Assembly (NCBI GenBank): GCA_026710655.1
Contig: JAPOQN010000013.1
Coordinates: 218,510-282,509, forward strand
From: Chloroflexota bacterium
GTDB taxonomy: Bacteria; Chloroflexota; Dehalococcoidia; Tepidiformales; Tepidiformaceae
Reading direction: 5' to 3'
DNA: 64,000 bases
Both the position numbers and the translations under genes were made by a program. How positions within the stretch are numbered: position 1 is the stretch's first letter; the number at the start of each line of letters is the position of its first letter. Shown in pieces: positions 16,475-25,352 of this stretch. Under the pieces are notes generated by a model, which saw only the letters and a program-made list of their open reading frames with translations, was not told the DNA's origin and ran no database searches.

Positions 16475-17380
16475 ATGCGCATCGCCTCGCTCCTCCCCAG
16501 CGCCACCGAGATCGTCTTCGCCGTCGGCGCCGGGGATGAGGTCGTCGGCGTCTCCCACGAGTGCGACTACCCCGTCGAGGCCCGAGACCTCCCCGTCCTC
16601 ACCGGCCCCGCCGTCGAGACGCGCGGCCTCCCCCAGGCCGAGATCGACGCCGCCATCAGCAACCTGCTCGCCTCCGGCGGCTCGACCTACACCATCGACG
16701 TTCCCCGCCTGCGCGAGCTCCGGCCCGACCTCGTCATCACCCAGGCCCTCTGCGACGTCTGCGCCGTGAGCGAGGGCCAGGTCCACCGCGTCGTCGACGA
16801 GGAGCAGCTAGGCGCCCGCGTCCTCACCCTCACCCCCCTCGACCTCGAGGGCGTCGCCCGCTCCGTCGAGGAGGTCGGCGAGGCCACCGACCGCGAGCCC
16901 GAGGGCGTCCGCCTCGCCGCCGGCCTGCGTGAGCGCATGGCCGCCCCCGACCCTGGCCCCGCGACCCCATCCCCCGTGCTCGCCCTCGAGTGGTTCGACC
17001 CACCCTTTACCGCCGGCCACTGGGTGCCCGAGCAGATCGCCCGCGCCGGCGGCGAAGACGTGCTCGGCCGCCCCGGCGAGAAGTCGGAGCGCGTCACCTG
17101 GGATGCCGTCGCCGCCACCGCCCCCGAGGTCGCCCTCCTCCTCCCCTGCGGCCTCTCCCTCGACGAGGTTGTGGCCGGAGCCGTCGCCCTCGCCCACCGC
17201 CCCGAGTGGCGCGACCTCCCCGCCGTCGCCAACGGCGCCGTGTGGGCGCTCGACGCCAACGCCTGGTTCAGCCGCCCCGGCCCCCGCCTCCTCGACGGCA
17301 TCGAAGCCGTCCGCGCCATCCTCGCCGACCCCACCGGCGACCACCGCGTCCCCGGCGCCCGCCGCCTCCCCGCTCCCTGA
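16475..17380 (+). CDS. BtuF-like cobalamin-binding-type protein without signal peptide
   Basis: 301 aa with the class III periplasmic-binding (helical backbone) fold: MRIASLLPSATEIVFAVGAG, VVGVSHECDYP, LRELRPDLVITQALCDVCAVS, LALEWFDPPFTAGHWVPEQI and VWALDANAWFSRPGPRLLDG. The pattern matches BtuF/cobalamin-binding ABC partners, but there is no export signal or lipobox and no BtuCD genes nearby, so it is probably a cytoplasmic relative of the family. Divergent from the thiolase-like operon. Ends at a shared hairpin terminator. [Segments quoted in parts.]. Confidence 0.75.
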   Translation: MRIASLLPSATEIVFAVGAGDEVVGVSHECDYPVEARDLPVLTGPAVETRGLPQAEIDAAISNLLASGGSTYTIDVPRLRELRPDLVITQALCDVCAVSEGQVHRVVDEEQLGARVLTLTPLDLEGVARSVEEVGEATDREPEGVRLAAGLRERMAAPDPGPATPSPVLALEWFDPPFTAGHWVPEQIARAGGEDVLGRPGEKSERVTWDAVAATAPEVALLLPCGLSLDEVVAGAVALAHRPEWRDLPAVANGAVWALDANAWFSRPGPRLLDGIEAVRAILADPTGDHRVPGARRLPAP

Positions 17381-17382
17381 AT

Positions 17383-17409
17383 GGGGGCTCCCGGAGCCGG
17401 GTAGCCCCC
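17383..17409. terminator. Bidirectional hairpin terminator between convergent genes
   Basis: GGGGGCT paired with AGCCCCC outside and CCCGG paired with CCGGG inside, separated by a two-base loop. It lies exactly between the stops of the BtuF-like gene (17380) and the minus-strand gene ending at 17410. The T-rich tail is weak. Confidence 0.6.
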
Positions 17410-17691
17410 TTAGCCGAACATCCACTGGGCGATGGCCAGCGCCGTGCCCGCGATCGCGATGTTCGCGGCGAGCATGCCCAGCCCGAAGGTAAGCCCGAAT
17501 GTAAGCAGGCTTCGGTGGAGCGCACTGTCGAGCATCTCTTTGGTCACAAGCTTCTCGGTGCCCTTCGCGACTCCTTCTTCCACCACATTCACCGTGGCGC
17601 GGGCGAGGGCCTCGGTGGCGCCAGCCTCCTGGAGCTCAGTGACAGCTTGGTGCGTGTCAAGTGTGGCCAAGAGAGAATTGCCTCGAAGCAA
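17410..17691 (-). CDS. DUF1640/CCDC90-like coiled-coil membrane protein
   Basis: 93 aa. An Ala/Glu-rich helical N-terminus (THQAVTELQEAGATEALARA, then VVEEGVAKGTEKLVTKEMLD) is followed by a C-terminal hydrophobic stretch of about 30 residues. The Leu-Glu-x-Ala-Gly and LVTKE pattern resembles DUF1640 coiled-coil proteins with a C-terminal anchor. Starts are non-ATG: TTG at 17691, or an in-frame TTG 21 bases later. Similarity is by pattern only and the role is unknown. Confidence 0.5.
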   Translation of the reverse strand: MLRGNSLLATLDTHQAVTELQEAGATEALARATVNVVEEGVAKGTEKLVTKEMLDSALHRSLLTFGLTFGLGMLAANIAIAGTALAIAQWMFG

Positions 17692-17771
17692 AGGTTATCG
17701 AGTGGGTACGAACGCGTCAACGCCTCCGCCGCCTCCCCGCGCCCTGAACCTGCGCCTTCCCATGGCTCGCG

Positions 17772-17777
17772 TACGAT
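17772..17777 (+). promoter_or_regulatory. -10 box TACGAT, six bases from ATG (leaderless)
   Basis: TACGAT, six bases, ATG of the zinc-ribbon gene; no ribosome binding site between. Confidence 0.5.
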
Positions 17778-17783
17778 TAACGC

Positions 17784-18233
17784 ATGCAGTGCCCCCGCGA
17801 CTCCGCCACCCTCAAGATCGAACACCACAAGGGCATCGAGGTCGACCACTGCCCCACCTGCAACGGGCGCTGGCTCGACCATCACGAGCTCGACGAGCTC
17901 GAAGCGCGCACCGCCCCCGACGAGAGTCAGCGGCGCGCCACCATCGAGTACGCGAAGCGCCCCAGCGACCTCAACTGCCCCGCCTGCGGCAAGCAGATGC
18001 GCGCCTTCAACTACCGCGCCTACAACCTGGAGCTCGATACCTGTGAGGACCAGCACGGCTTCTGGGTCGACGCGGGCGAGGAGGGCCGCATCCGCGACGT
18101 CATGGAGGAACGTGTCCGCGGCCTCAACCGCTCCGTCTCCGCCGAAGAGGCCTGGGGCGAGTTCCTCGCCGGCGCCAGCGGCAAGTCCCTCTGGGACCAG
18201 ATCAGCGGGATCTTCCGCGGAGGACGGCGTTAG
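17784..18233 (+). CDS. Zf-TFIIB-type double zinc-ribbon protein
   Basis: 149 aa with two zinc ribbons. The first is MQCPRDSATL plus CPTCNGRWLDHHEL; the second is CPACGKQMRAF plus CEDQHGFWVDAGE, where the last knuckle has only one Cys. The WLDHHEL and FWVDAGE phrases are characteristic of zf-TFIIB domain proteins of unknown function. The C-terminus (about 105-149) is helical. Cytoplasmic. Start set by a TACGAT-6 nt-ATG leaderless layout. Confidence 0.82.
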   Translation: MQCPRDSATLKIEHHKGIEVDHCPTCNGRWLDHHELDELEARTAPDESQRRATIEYAKRPSDLNCPACGKQMRAFNYRAYNLELDTCEDQHGFWVDAGEEGRIRDVMEERVRGLNRSVSAEEAWGEFLAGASGKSLWDQISGIFRGGRR

Positions 18234-18325
18234 CTGACCACAACAGCGCCTGTGCTACGCTCGCGCGCGGCGCTGCGTAGCCTGTCTGCGGCGCGGAACG
18301 TAGTGGTGCGAGCACACAGCAACCC

Positions 18326-19606
18326 ATGATGCTTACGGGATCACGCAGAGGGCGCGGGGCCAGCCCCGTCTGGTGGGTGCCCGCCACCCGCGTTCGCTCC
18401 ACCATCGTCGAGTTCATGCGGCTCGAGGCCGCGGGCGGCATCGTCCTGCTCGTCGGCGCCATCGCCGCCCTCGTCTGGGTCAACGTCCACGCCGGCTCCT
18501 ACCACGACTTCTGGGACTACCACACCGAGTTCGGCCTGACCCTCTTCGGTGAGGTCTTCGCCGTCGATGAGGGCCTGAAGGCCTGGGTGAACGATGGCCT
18601 CATGGTCATCTTCTTCTTCGTCGTCGGCATGGAGATCAAGCGCGAGCTTGTCGTCGGCGAGCTGCGCGACCCCCGCCGCGCCGCCCTTCCGATCATCGCC
18701 GCCGGCGGCGGCATGTTTGTTCCCGCCGCCATCTTCGCCGTCCTCAATCAGGGAAGCGCCGGCATCGACGGCTGGGGCATTCCTGTCGCCACCGACATTG
18801 CTTTCGTCATAGGCGTGCTCGCACTCTTCGGGCGGCGGCTCCCCGCCGGCCTGCGCGTCTTCCTCCTCACCCTCGCCATAGCCGACGACATCGGTGGCAT
18901 CGCCATCATCGCGATCTTCTACACCAGCGACCTGTCCCTCCCCCACCTGGGCCTTGCCATCGGCCTTATCGCTCTCGTCGTGGCCGCCCAGCGCGCTGGC
19001 ATCCGCCACATTCCTGTCTACGTCGTGATCGGTGTGATCCTCTGGTACTCGACCCACGAGTCCGGCATCCACGCCACGATCGCAGGCGTCGTGCTCGGTC
19101 TCCTCACCCCGGCAAACCCCTTCCGCGGCCGCGACGTGATGCACACCCTCGAGCACACCCTGCTCCCCTACTCCAGTTTCCTCATCGTGCCCCTCTTCGC
19201 GCTCGCCAACGCCGGGGTCGAGGTCACCCCCCACGCCCTCGGCAAAGCCTTCGAAGGGAGCATCGCCTGGGGTATCATCCTCGGCCTCGTTGCCGGGAAG
19301 TTCGTCGGCATCAGCGCCGCTACCCTGGCCAGCGCGCGCCTCGGTCTGGGGCGCCTGCCCGCGGGGGTGAACCTTGGCCACGTCCTTGGCGCTTCCCTCC
19401 TTGCGGGCATCGGTTTCACCGTCTCCCTCTTCATCGCCGAACTCTCTTTCGACACCGACATCCACCTGCTCGACCAGGCCAAGATCGGTGTGCTCGCCGG
19501 CTCCCTCATCGCCGGTGCGCTCGGCGCCATCTTCCTCCTCGTCGTCTCCCGCGTGACCCCCACCAGCGTCGAGCACGGCTCCATGGAGAGCGTCGCCCAC
19601 AAGTAA
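18326..19606 (+). CDS. nhaA: Na+/H+ antiporter NhaA
   Basis: 426 aa, about 12 membrane helices. Exchanges Na+ (or Li+) for protons across the cytoplasmic membrane. The ion-binding pair is present in LAIADDIGG (Asp187-Asp188, matching Asp163-164 of E. coli), with PVATDIAF (Asp157, matching Asp133), the FFFVVGMEIKREL segment and a late GIGFTVSLFIAELSF segment. The N-terminus is about 25 residues longer than usual, so the true start may be an internal codon. No clear ribosome binding site; the leader can form a stem. Confidence 0.93.
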   Translation: MMLTGSRRGRGASPVWWVPATRVRSTIVEFMRLEAAGGIVLLVGAIAALVWVNVHAGSYHDFWDYHTEFGLTLFGEVFAVDEGLKAWVNDGLMVIFFFVVGMEIKRELVVGELRDPRRAALPIIAAGGGMFVPAAIFAVLNQGSAGIDGWGIPVATDIAFVIGVLALFGRRLPAGLRVFLLTLAIADDIGGIAIIAIFYTSDLSLPHLGLAIGLIALVVAAQRAGIRHIPVYVVIGVILWYSTHESGIHATIAGVVLGLLTPANPFRGRDVMHTLEHTLLPYSSFLIVPLFALANAGVEVTPHALGKAFEGSIAWGIILGLVAGKFVGISAATLASARLGLGRLPAGVNLGHVLGASLLAGIGFTVSLFIAELSFDTDIHLLDQAKIGVLAGSLIAGALGAIFLLVVSRVTPTSVEHGSMESVAHK

Positions 19607-19673
19607 GACCGCCCCTTGACCCGCCCCCCGCCCCCGCCCATCCTCCCCGCATCCCCCGCGCCGGAGGCCCGCC

Positions 19674-20630
19674 ATGCCCACCCCACCCACCGAAGACGAG
19701 GTCCTGAGCTATCTCGACACCCTCTCCAACTGGGGTCGCTGGGGCGACGACGATGAACTCGGCACGCTCAACCTGATCACCCCCGAGAAGCGGCGAGCCG
19801 CCGCCGCCCTCGTACAGGAAGGCGTCAGCGTCTCCTGTTCCTGGGAGATCGAGACCCGGCCCCAGCCCGACCACGCCTTCGGCACGCCCCAGCGCTACAT
19901 GCTCGCCACCGGCCAGGGCCTCAACGACGAGCACCGCGTCGGCGCCACGGGCGCCCGCAACGCCGGCGCCCTCGAGTTCATCGGCTTCATCTTCCACGGC
20001 TACGCCATCACCCACATCGATGGCCTCTGCCACTTCTTCTGGGACGGCAAGATGTACAACGGCAAGCCCGCCGAGCTGGTCACCTCCGGCCTCGGCGCGA
20101 CCCACCACGCCATCACCGCCCTCAAGGACGGCATCGTCACGCGCGGCGTCCTCCTTGATGTCGCCGCCGCCCTCGACCGACCCTGGCTCGACCCCGGCGA
20201 GGGCGTCCATCCCGAGCACCTTGAAGCCGCCGAGGCCCGCCAGAACGTGCGCGTCGAGCCCGGCGACGCCGTCCTCCTCCGCACCGGCTACGGCCGCAAG
20301 AAAGGCGAGGTCGGCCGCGAGCAACTACCCGCCGCCGGCTACCCCGGCTGGCACGCCGCCAGCCTTCCCTGGCTGCACGAGCGCGGCGCCGCCGTTATCG
20401 GCGCCGACACCGCCCAGGACGCCATGCCCTCCGGCTACACCGCCATGAACCAGCCCGTGCACATCGTCAGCCTCACCGCCATGGGCCTCCACCTCATCGA
20501 TAACTGCAATCTCGAACAGCTCGCCGAGACCTGCGAACGGCTCGGCCGCTGGGAGTTCCAGTTCGTCCTCTCGCCCCTGCGCGTCAGCGGCGGCACCGGC
20601 AGCCCCGCCAACCCCCTCGCTATTTTCTGA
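19674..20630 (+). CDS. Cyclase family protein (kynurenine-formamidase-like hydrolase)
   Basis: 318 aa. The metal site of this family, H-x-D-x-x-x-H, is seen as HIDGLCH, with GRWGDDDELGTLNLITPEKR near the N-terminus and a later LRTGYGR. Members hydrolyse formamides, lactones or cyclic amides; isatin hydrolase and bacterial KynB are relatives. The WGxWGDDDELGTLN start is typical of the larger cyclase subgroup. Ribosome binding site GGAGG lies seven bases before the ATG. No pathway partner is evident. Confidence 0.83.
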   Translation: MPTPPTEDEVLSYLDTLSNWGRWGDDDELGTLNLITPEKRRAAAALVQEGVSVSCSWEIETRPQPDHAFGTPQRYMLATGQGLNDEHRVGATGARNAGALEFIGFIFHGYAITHIDGLCHFFWDGKMYNGKPAELVTSGLGATHHAITALKDGIVTRGVLLDVAAALDRPWLDPGEGVHPEHLEAAEARQNVRVEPGDAVLLRTGYGRKKGEVGREQLPAAGYPGWHAASLPWLHERGAAVIGADTAQDAMPSGYTAMNQPVHIVSLTAMGLHLIDNCNLEQLAETCERLGRWEFQFVLSPLRVSGGTGSPANPLAIF

Positions 20631-20725
20631 GATCGGAGGAAGTTCAAGCCTGCTGAATCGTGGGCGCCGCAAGGGGTGAACATGCGGTGTGCGGCGGCGT
20701 CGGAAGTGCGCCCTTGCGGTGCTGA

Positions 20726-21760
20726 CTATTCCGGTGGCTTGAACGGTTCGGCGGCTGGAGAAAGTCCCTGACGCTTGACCAGGCGGATGGCGGTCGTAAT
20801 CGCCTCCACCATGCTCGTCTCGTCCGCCACGCCCTTGCCCGCGATGTCGAACGCGGTCCCGTGGTCGACCGACGTGCGGATGAACGGCAGCCCCAGGTTC
20901 ACGCTGATGCTCTCCTCGAAGCCGTGAACCTTGATCGCGATGTGTCCCTGGTCGTGGTACATCACGACCACCACGTCGTAGCGCCCCGCGATCGCCTGCG
21001 GGAATACCGAGTCCGCCGGGACCGGCCCCGTCGCCGCGATCCCCTCCGCCCGTGCGTCATCCACCGCCGGCCCAATCTCCGTTAGCTCCTCCGTGCCGAT
21101 CAGCCCCCCGTCCCCCGCGTGCGGGTTGAGCGCCGCCACCCCGATGCGCGGCTCCGCGAACCCCCACTCGCGGAAGTGCCGGTCCGTCAGTCGGATCGCC
21201 TCCAGCACGTTCTCGCGCGTCACGTAGGCGCACGCCTCCGCCAGCGTCTTGTGCGTCGAGAGGTGCATGCAGCGCAGGGTCCCGCTGATCAGCATCGTGG
21301 CCACGTGCTCCGACCCCGACAGCCGCTTGAACACCTCCTGGTGCCCGGTATCCGAGCTCCCCGCGAGCTGCCACGACTCCTTGTTGATCGGCGCCGTCAC
21401 GATCGCGTCCACCTCCCCCGCCAGCGCCAGCCGCGCCGCCTCCTCCACCCAGATGTGCGACGCCTCCCCCGCCACCACCGAGTGCTCGCCCATGGCGAAG
21501 TAGTCTTCGCGGAACCCCCCCACGACCAGCACCTCCGTCGTCCCCGCCTCCCCGCGCACGTCCCCCGTCCGCCGCACCGGACGCAACTCGTCCGTCGAGC
21601 CCACAAGGCGCAGCGCCGCCGCCGCGCTCGTCGGCGAGCCCAGCAGGAACAGCCGCGCGTGCGAGCGCAGCTCGTCGCGTTGCAGCGCCTTCACCGCCAC
21701 CTCCGGCCCGATCCCCGCCGGGTCCCCGAGCGTGACTGCGATGAGCGGCCGCTCCGTCAC
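20726..21760 (-). CDS. pdxA: 4-hydroxythreonine-4-phosphate dehydrogenase family (PdxA/PdxA2)
   Basis: 344 aa, the normal size. Oxidative decarboxylation of 4-phosphohydroxythreonine in vitamin B6 synthesis, or of threonate/erythronate 4-phosphate in the PdxA2 branch. Landmarks are VTLGDPAGIGPEV, APINKESW, DTGHQEVF with a metal-binding His, ALNPHAGDGG, MYHDQGHIAIK and VDHGTAFDIAGKG. No other B6 gene is present, and the coupled Dabb gene points to catabolism, so the PdxA2-type role is possible. Overlaps the Dabb stop by four bases. Confidence 0.88.
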   Translation of the reverse strand: MTERPLIAVTLGDPAGIGPEVAVKALQRDELRSHARLFLLGSPTSAAAALRLVGSTDELRPVRRTGDVRGEAGTTEVLVVGGFREDYFAMGEHSVVAGEASHIWVEEAARLALAGEVDAIVTAPINKESWQLAGSSDTGHQEVFKRLSGSEHVATMLISGTLRCMHLSTHKTLAEACAYVTRENVLEAIRLTDRHFREWGFAEPRIGVAALNPHAGDGGLIGTEELTEIGPAVDDARAEGIAATGPVPADSVFPQAIAGRYDVVVVMYHDQGHIAIKVHGFEESISVNLGLPFIRTSVDHGTAFDIAGKGVADETSMVEAITTAIRLVKRQGLSPAAEPFKPPE

Positions 21761-22095
21761 GCCGACCCCCGCTCCGCCCGCGTGGCTGCCTGCGCCTCCG
21801 CCGGCGACCCCTCGTCGAAGTCGATCACGCTCCAGTGGTCGGCGATGCGGTTCATGATCGCCCCCGGCGGACTGTGGTGCGGTAAGGCCATGTACTCGTC
21901 GAAGTCCTCCCGGTTCGCGAACGAGCAGGAGATGCCGATGTCGCAGCGCTCGCCCAGGTCCTGGAAGTTCCAGCCGCAGTAGTAGTCGATCGCCTTCGGG
22001 TGCTCGCTGATCGGGACGAGCTCCTCGAAGAACGCTTCGATCTCCTCCGAGGGGGCATCTTCCTTCAGCGTGATCGTGACGATGTGGCGAATCAT
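21757..22095 (-). CDS. Dabb-type (stress-responsive alpha/beta barrel) protein
   Basis: 112 aa dimeric alpha/beta-barrel protein. MIRHIVTITLKEDAPSEEIE at the start and the late HHSPPG/ADHWSVIDF region are typical. Some Dabb proteins are cyclases or aldolase-like enzymes; most are unassigned. AGGAGA lies six bases before the ATG at 22095, which excludes the longer reading upstream. Coupled to pdxA by an ATGA overlap and divergent from the Rieske gene. Confidence 0.82.
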   Translation of the reverse strand: MIRHIVTITLKEDAPSEEIEAFFEELVPISEHPKAIDYYCGWNFQDLGERCDIGISCSFANREDFDEYMALPHHSPPGAIMNRIADHWSVIDFDEGSPAEAQAATRAERGSA

Positions 22096-22196
22096 GAGTG
22101 TCTCCTGTCTCGGTAGGCGGGCTGCAAGCCCGCGGTCAGCGCGTAGAATCGCAGGACGCGACCGGCGCGGCCAGTGCCGGCCCCCGGAGGAGCCCC

Positions 22197-23540
22197 ATGC
22201 AAGAAGCGCTCGTCGAACGCCTGAAGCAGGAAATCCTGTACGAGTTCTCGCGCGAGGGACCGCCCGAAGGCTTCCCCAAGTTCCCCGATCTCCCCGCCGG
22301 ACGCTACCGCAGCCAGGAGTTCTTCGACCTGGAGATGAAGCACCTGTGGACATCCACGTGGGTCTACGCCAACCGCGAGGAGGAGATGCCCGAGCCGGGC
22401 TTCTACCAGCTCTGGGACCACCTCGGCATCCAGGTCGTGCTCATCCACGGCGAGGACGGCGCCATTCACGCCTTCGAGAACGCCTGCGTACACGGCTCGC
22501 CCCTCTTCAACGTCCCCGACGATAGCCACCTCTTCCACTGGAAGGAGTTCGACTCCGCCGGTAACAACCTCCAGTTCCAGCAGGAGTTCCCCCGCCGGAA
22601 GCTCTCCGAGGGCATCTTCCGCTGCCCCGAGGAGGGCCACCTCTACGACTACACCACCGGCCGCTTCGTGGGCGACAAGGCCGGCATCCCCGAAGAGAAG
22701 CGCCGGATTCGCGAGCTCCGCTGCGAGAGCTGGGATGGTTGGGTCTTTATTAACCAGGATCCGGACGCCGAGCCCCTGCTCGACTGGCTCCATCCCCTGC
22801 CCGAGCAGATGGCCATGTTCCAGGGCGCGAAGCTGCGCATGATCGACAAGCGCTGGACCATCATCCCCTGCAACTGGAAGGTCACCGTCGAGGCCTTCCA
22901 GGAGGTCTACCACTTCAAGCACATCCACCAGAAGGCGGGCGTTTCCGGCCTCGACCAGCGCGGCGCCACCATGGGCGTCCTGCCCAACGGCCACTCCCGC
23001 ATGATCACGCCCCTCTCCAAGCGCGCCGCCGAGATGACCGGCATGGACCACCAGCTCGACTGGCGCGTGGACCTCGACCGCCAGGCCTTCGGCGCCCTGC
23101 ACGACGGCATGGCCGAGATCCCCACCGTCAACGGCATGACCCGCTGTACCAGCACCGCCTTCAGCGCCTTCCCCAACCTCGTGACCCCGGTGAGCGCCAC
23201 GGGCATGCCCTTCCTCCTCGCCTGGCCCCTCGATGTGGGCACCACCCGCTTCGAGTGGATCACTTTCTGCGTCGACTGGGGCGACGGCCCTTCGCCGGTC
23301 ACCTCCGACGTCTGGCGCGGTCGTCTCGATGGGTTCGACGTCGTCATGGAGGAGGACACCCGCAACATGGCGCCCATGCAGAAGTCGCTCAACTCCCCCG
23401 GGCTCGTTGGCATGCCCGTGAGTTACCAGGAGCGGCGCATCTGGAACTGCGCCGAGCAGGTCGACCGCATGGTCGGCCGTGAGCGCATCCCCGAGGACCT
23501 GCGCGTGCCTGAGCTGCTCGCGCCCTACGTCGAGCGCTAG
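22197..23540 (+). CDS. Rieske-type ring-hydroxylating oxygenase alpha subunit with altered cluster motif
   Basis: 447 aa. The layout is that of a Rieske non-heme iron oxygenase: an N-terminal Rieske domain (about 40-175), then a catalytic domain with NWKVTVEAFQEVYHFKHIH giving the two iron-binding His. The first cluster half is normal (Cys97-x-His99). The second half reads CPEEGHLYDY: Cys143 is kept, Glu146 stands where His is expected and His148 where Trp is usual. The two halves are also about 45 residues apart rather than about 18. GGAGGAG precedes the ATG; TAGAAT at about 22144 may be the -10 box. Confidence 0.85.
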   Translation: MQEALVERLKQEILYEFSREGPPEGFPKFPDLPAGRYRSQEFFDLEMKHLWTSTWVYANREEEMPEPGFYQLWDHLGIQVVLIHGEDGAIHAFENACVHGSPLFNVPDDSHLFHWKEFDSAGNNLQFQQEFPRRKLSEGIFRCPEEGHLYDYTTGRFVGDKAGIPEEKRRIRELRCESWDGWVFINQDPDAEPLLDWLHPLPEQMAMFQGAKLRMIDKRWTIIPCNWKVTVEAFQEVYHFKHIHQKAGVSGLDQRGATMGVLPNGHSRMITPLSKRAAEMTGMDHQLDWRVDLDRQAFGALHDGMAEIPTVNGMTRCTSTAFSAFPNLVTPVSATGMPFLLAWPLDVGTTRFEWITFCVDWGDGPSPVTSDVWRGRLDGFDVVMEEDTRNMAPMQKSLNSPGLVGMPVSYQERRIWNCAEQVDRMVGRERIPEDLRVPELLAPYVER

Positions 23541-23553
23541 GACCGCCGCGAAC

Positions 23554-24588
23554 ATGCCCACTACCGCCCGCGTTGTCGTCCTCGAAGGCGACTTTGGCGT
23601 CTGCGCCATCCAGGAGCTGGAGCTGCCCGATCCCGGGCCTCACCAGGCCGTCCTCGAGATCTACGCCGCCGGCATCGAGCACGGCCAGCTCCAACAGGTC
23701 GAGGAGCCCCAGCCTATCCCCGTCATCCCCGGCCGCGAAGGCACGGCCCGCGTCCTCGCCGTCGGCAGCGAGGTCACCCGCTGCAAGGTCGACGACGTCG
23801 TCCTGATCACCCCCTGGAGCGCCGACCCCTCCCGCGAACCCGACCTCCCCCTCGTCGAGTTCGACGACGGTACCGAGACCGAGGTTGCTCCTGCCGGGGC
23901 GTGGGGCACGAACCTCATCCTCGATGAGCAGTTTGTCGTCGCCATCCCCAACCTGCCCGACAAGGAGGGCGCCTCCATCCTCGGGAACACCGCGCTCCTT
24001 GCCGCCAGCGCCGTGCGAACGGCCGGGGTGGGCGAGGGCGATACCGTCGCCGTCTTCGGCTGCGCCGGAGCCGGCCTCTCGACCATCGCCGCTGCCGCGG
24101 TGGCCGGCGCCGGCACGATCATCGCCGTCGCCCGCGACGACGAGCGGCTTGCGGCTGCCAGCGCCGCCGGCGCCACCGAGACCCTGAACCTGAGCAGCGC
24201 CGCCGCCGTTGAACGCATCGCCGAGCTTGCTCCGGACGGCGTCGACCACCTCTTCGACTGCGTCTACGAGTTCGAGACCGCTTCCCGCCCCGGCCGCGCC
24301 CCTGTCCGGGATGGCGGCTCTGCCGTCGTCGTCGCCAGCCCCGGCACGGAGGAACGGCAGGAGGAGCTCGACACGCTCGTCGCCGCCAACGGCTACCCCC
24401 TCCCCGATCCACCCGACCCCGACGAGTACGTGCCCACCCTCCTCGACTGGATCGAGGACGGCCGCCTTCCCATCCCCACAATCGTTACCTTCCGCTGCAC
24501 CATCGAGCAGGTGAACGAAGCCACCGCCTTGCTCGAGGGAGGCGAGATTATCGGTCAGGCCGTCATGGTCATCGAGCCGCTGCGCTAG
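23554..24588 (+). CDS. Medium-chain (zinc-type/quinone-type) dehydrogenase
   Basis: 344 aa MDR fold. A GroES-like N-terminal half (IPGREGTARVLAVGSEVTRC) is followed by a Rossmann half with VAVFGCAGAGLSTIAAAAVA and a VDHLFDCVYE segment. The catalytic-zinc ligands of alcohol dehydrogenases are not evident, which favours the quinone-oxidoreductase/crotonyl-reductase side of the family. It starts 13 bases after the Rieske stop, so it may supply or use a pathway intermediate of that enzyme. Convergent, four-base overlap with the next gene. Confidence 0.78.
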   Translation: MPTTARVVVLEGDFGVCAIQELELPDPGPHQAVLEIYAAGIEHGQLQQVEEPQPIPVIPGREGTARVLAVGSEVTRCKVDDVVLITPWSADPSREPDLPLVEFDDGTETEVAPAGAWGTNLILDEQFVVAIPNLPDKEGASILGNTALLAASAVRTAGVGEGDTVAVFGCAGAGLSTIAAAAVAGAGTIIAVARDDERLAAASAAGATETLNLSSAAAVERIAELAPDGVDHLFDCVYEFETASRPGRAPVRDGGSAVVVASPGTEERQEELDTLVAANGYPLPDPPDPDEYVPTLLDWIEDGRLPIPTIVTFRCTIEQVNEATALLEGGEIIGQAVMVIEPLR

Positions 24589-25316
24589 CCCTCCACGAAC
24601 AGCTCGGACCCCAGCGGCGCCAGCGCCTCCCGCAGCGAACCTGAGGAAGTCCGCAGCAGGGCCGCGTAGTGCAGCTCCTCCGCCAGCATTGCGCTCCGCG
24701 TCGCTTCGGGTTCGCCCCCGGAGCGCTCCGTCTGCCGCTCGTCCTCCCAGTCCTTCAGCGAGAGCCCCGGAATGCCGTACGTGAGGCACGTGCCTTCCAC
24801 GTCCTGCGTGTTGTGCGTTCCCATCACCAGCGAGGCCAGCTCGTTCACGTCCGGGCTGAACCACGCCCCTTCCGTGTCGAAGCGCTGGTAGGCGCGGCGG
24901 TTCAGGAACGTCATCGAGAGCGTCAGCCACGTCTCCCGGTCCGGCGAGGCCACCAGGTTCCAGCCCCCCATCGCCCGCAGGAGCAGGAAGGGCACATCCC
25001 CGGGAATTGCCTCGAACGTGTCGAACTCCGGCTCAGGAATCGCGAGGCCCGTGTCCTCCACTCCGGCCGCCCAGCCGCTCCCCCCACGCCACACGCGACC
25101 CGCCACGACCGCCTCCACCACCCCCAGCGCCCGCGACGCCGTCTCGCCGGCGCTCCCCGCCTCCCCGATGTCGATGGCGAGGTCGTACGCCCCGAGCGTC
25201 GTGGCCACCTCGGCGAGCGGGAGGGACGTTCCCGCCCCGGGCTCCGTTGTCGCGTTCTCGATGCGTGCCCGTACGGACGCGCGCGCCTCAGGCCAGAACC
25301 GGTAGAGGGCGATCAT
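24585..25316 (-). CDS. Hypothetical protein, no family recognised
   Basis: 243 aa, soluble. N-terminal region Ala/Glu-rich; centre contains WNLVASPDRETWLTLSMTFL and a short MGTHNTQDVEGTCLTYG stretch; C-terminus helical and acidic (MLAEELHYAALLRTSSGS). Codon use is like its neighbours and the frame spans the whole gap, which supports it as real. It follows no obvious operon partner on the minus strand. Confidence 0.55.
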   Translation of the reverse strand: MIALYRFWPEARASVRARIENATTEPGAGTSLPLAEVATTLGAYDLAIDIGEAGSAGETASRALGVVEAVVAGRVWRGGSGWAAGVEDTGLAIPEPEFDTFEAIPGDVPFLLLRAMGGWNLVASPDRETWLTLSMTFLNRRAYQRFDTEGAWFSPDVNELASLVMGTHNTQDVEGTCLTYGIPGLSLKDWEDERQTERSGGEPEATRSAMLAEELHYAALLRTSSGSLREALAPLGSELFVEG

Positions 25317-25352
25317 CGCTCGGCGCCTCGCCCCCGACGACCGCGCCTGGCG

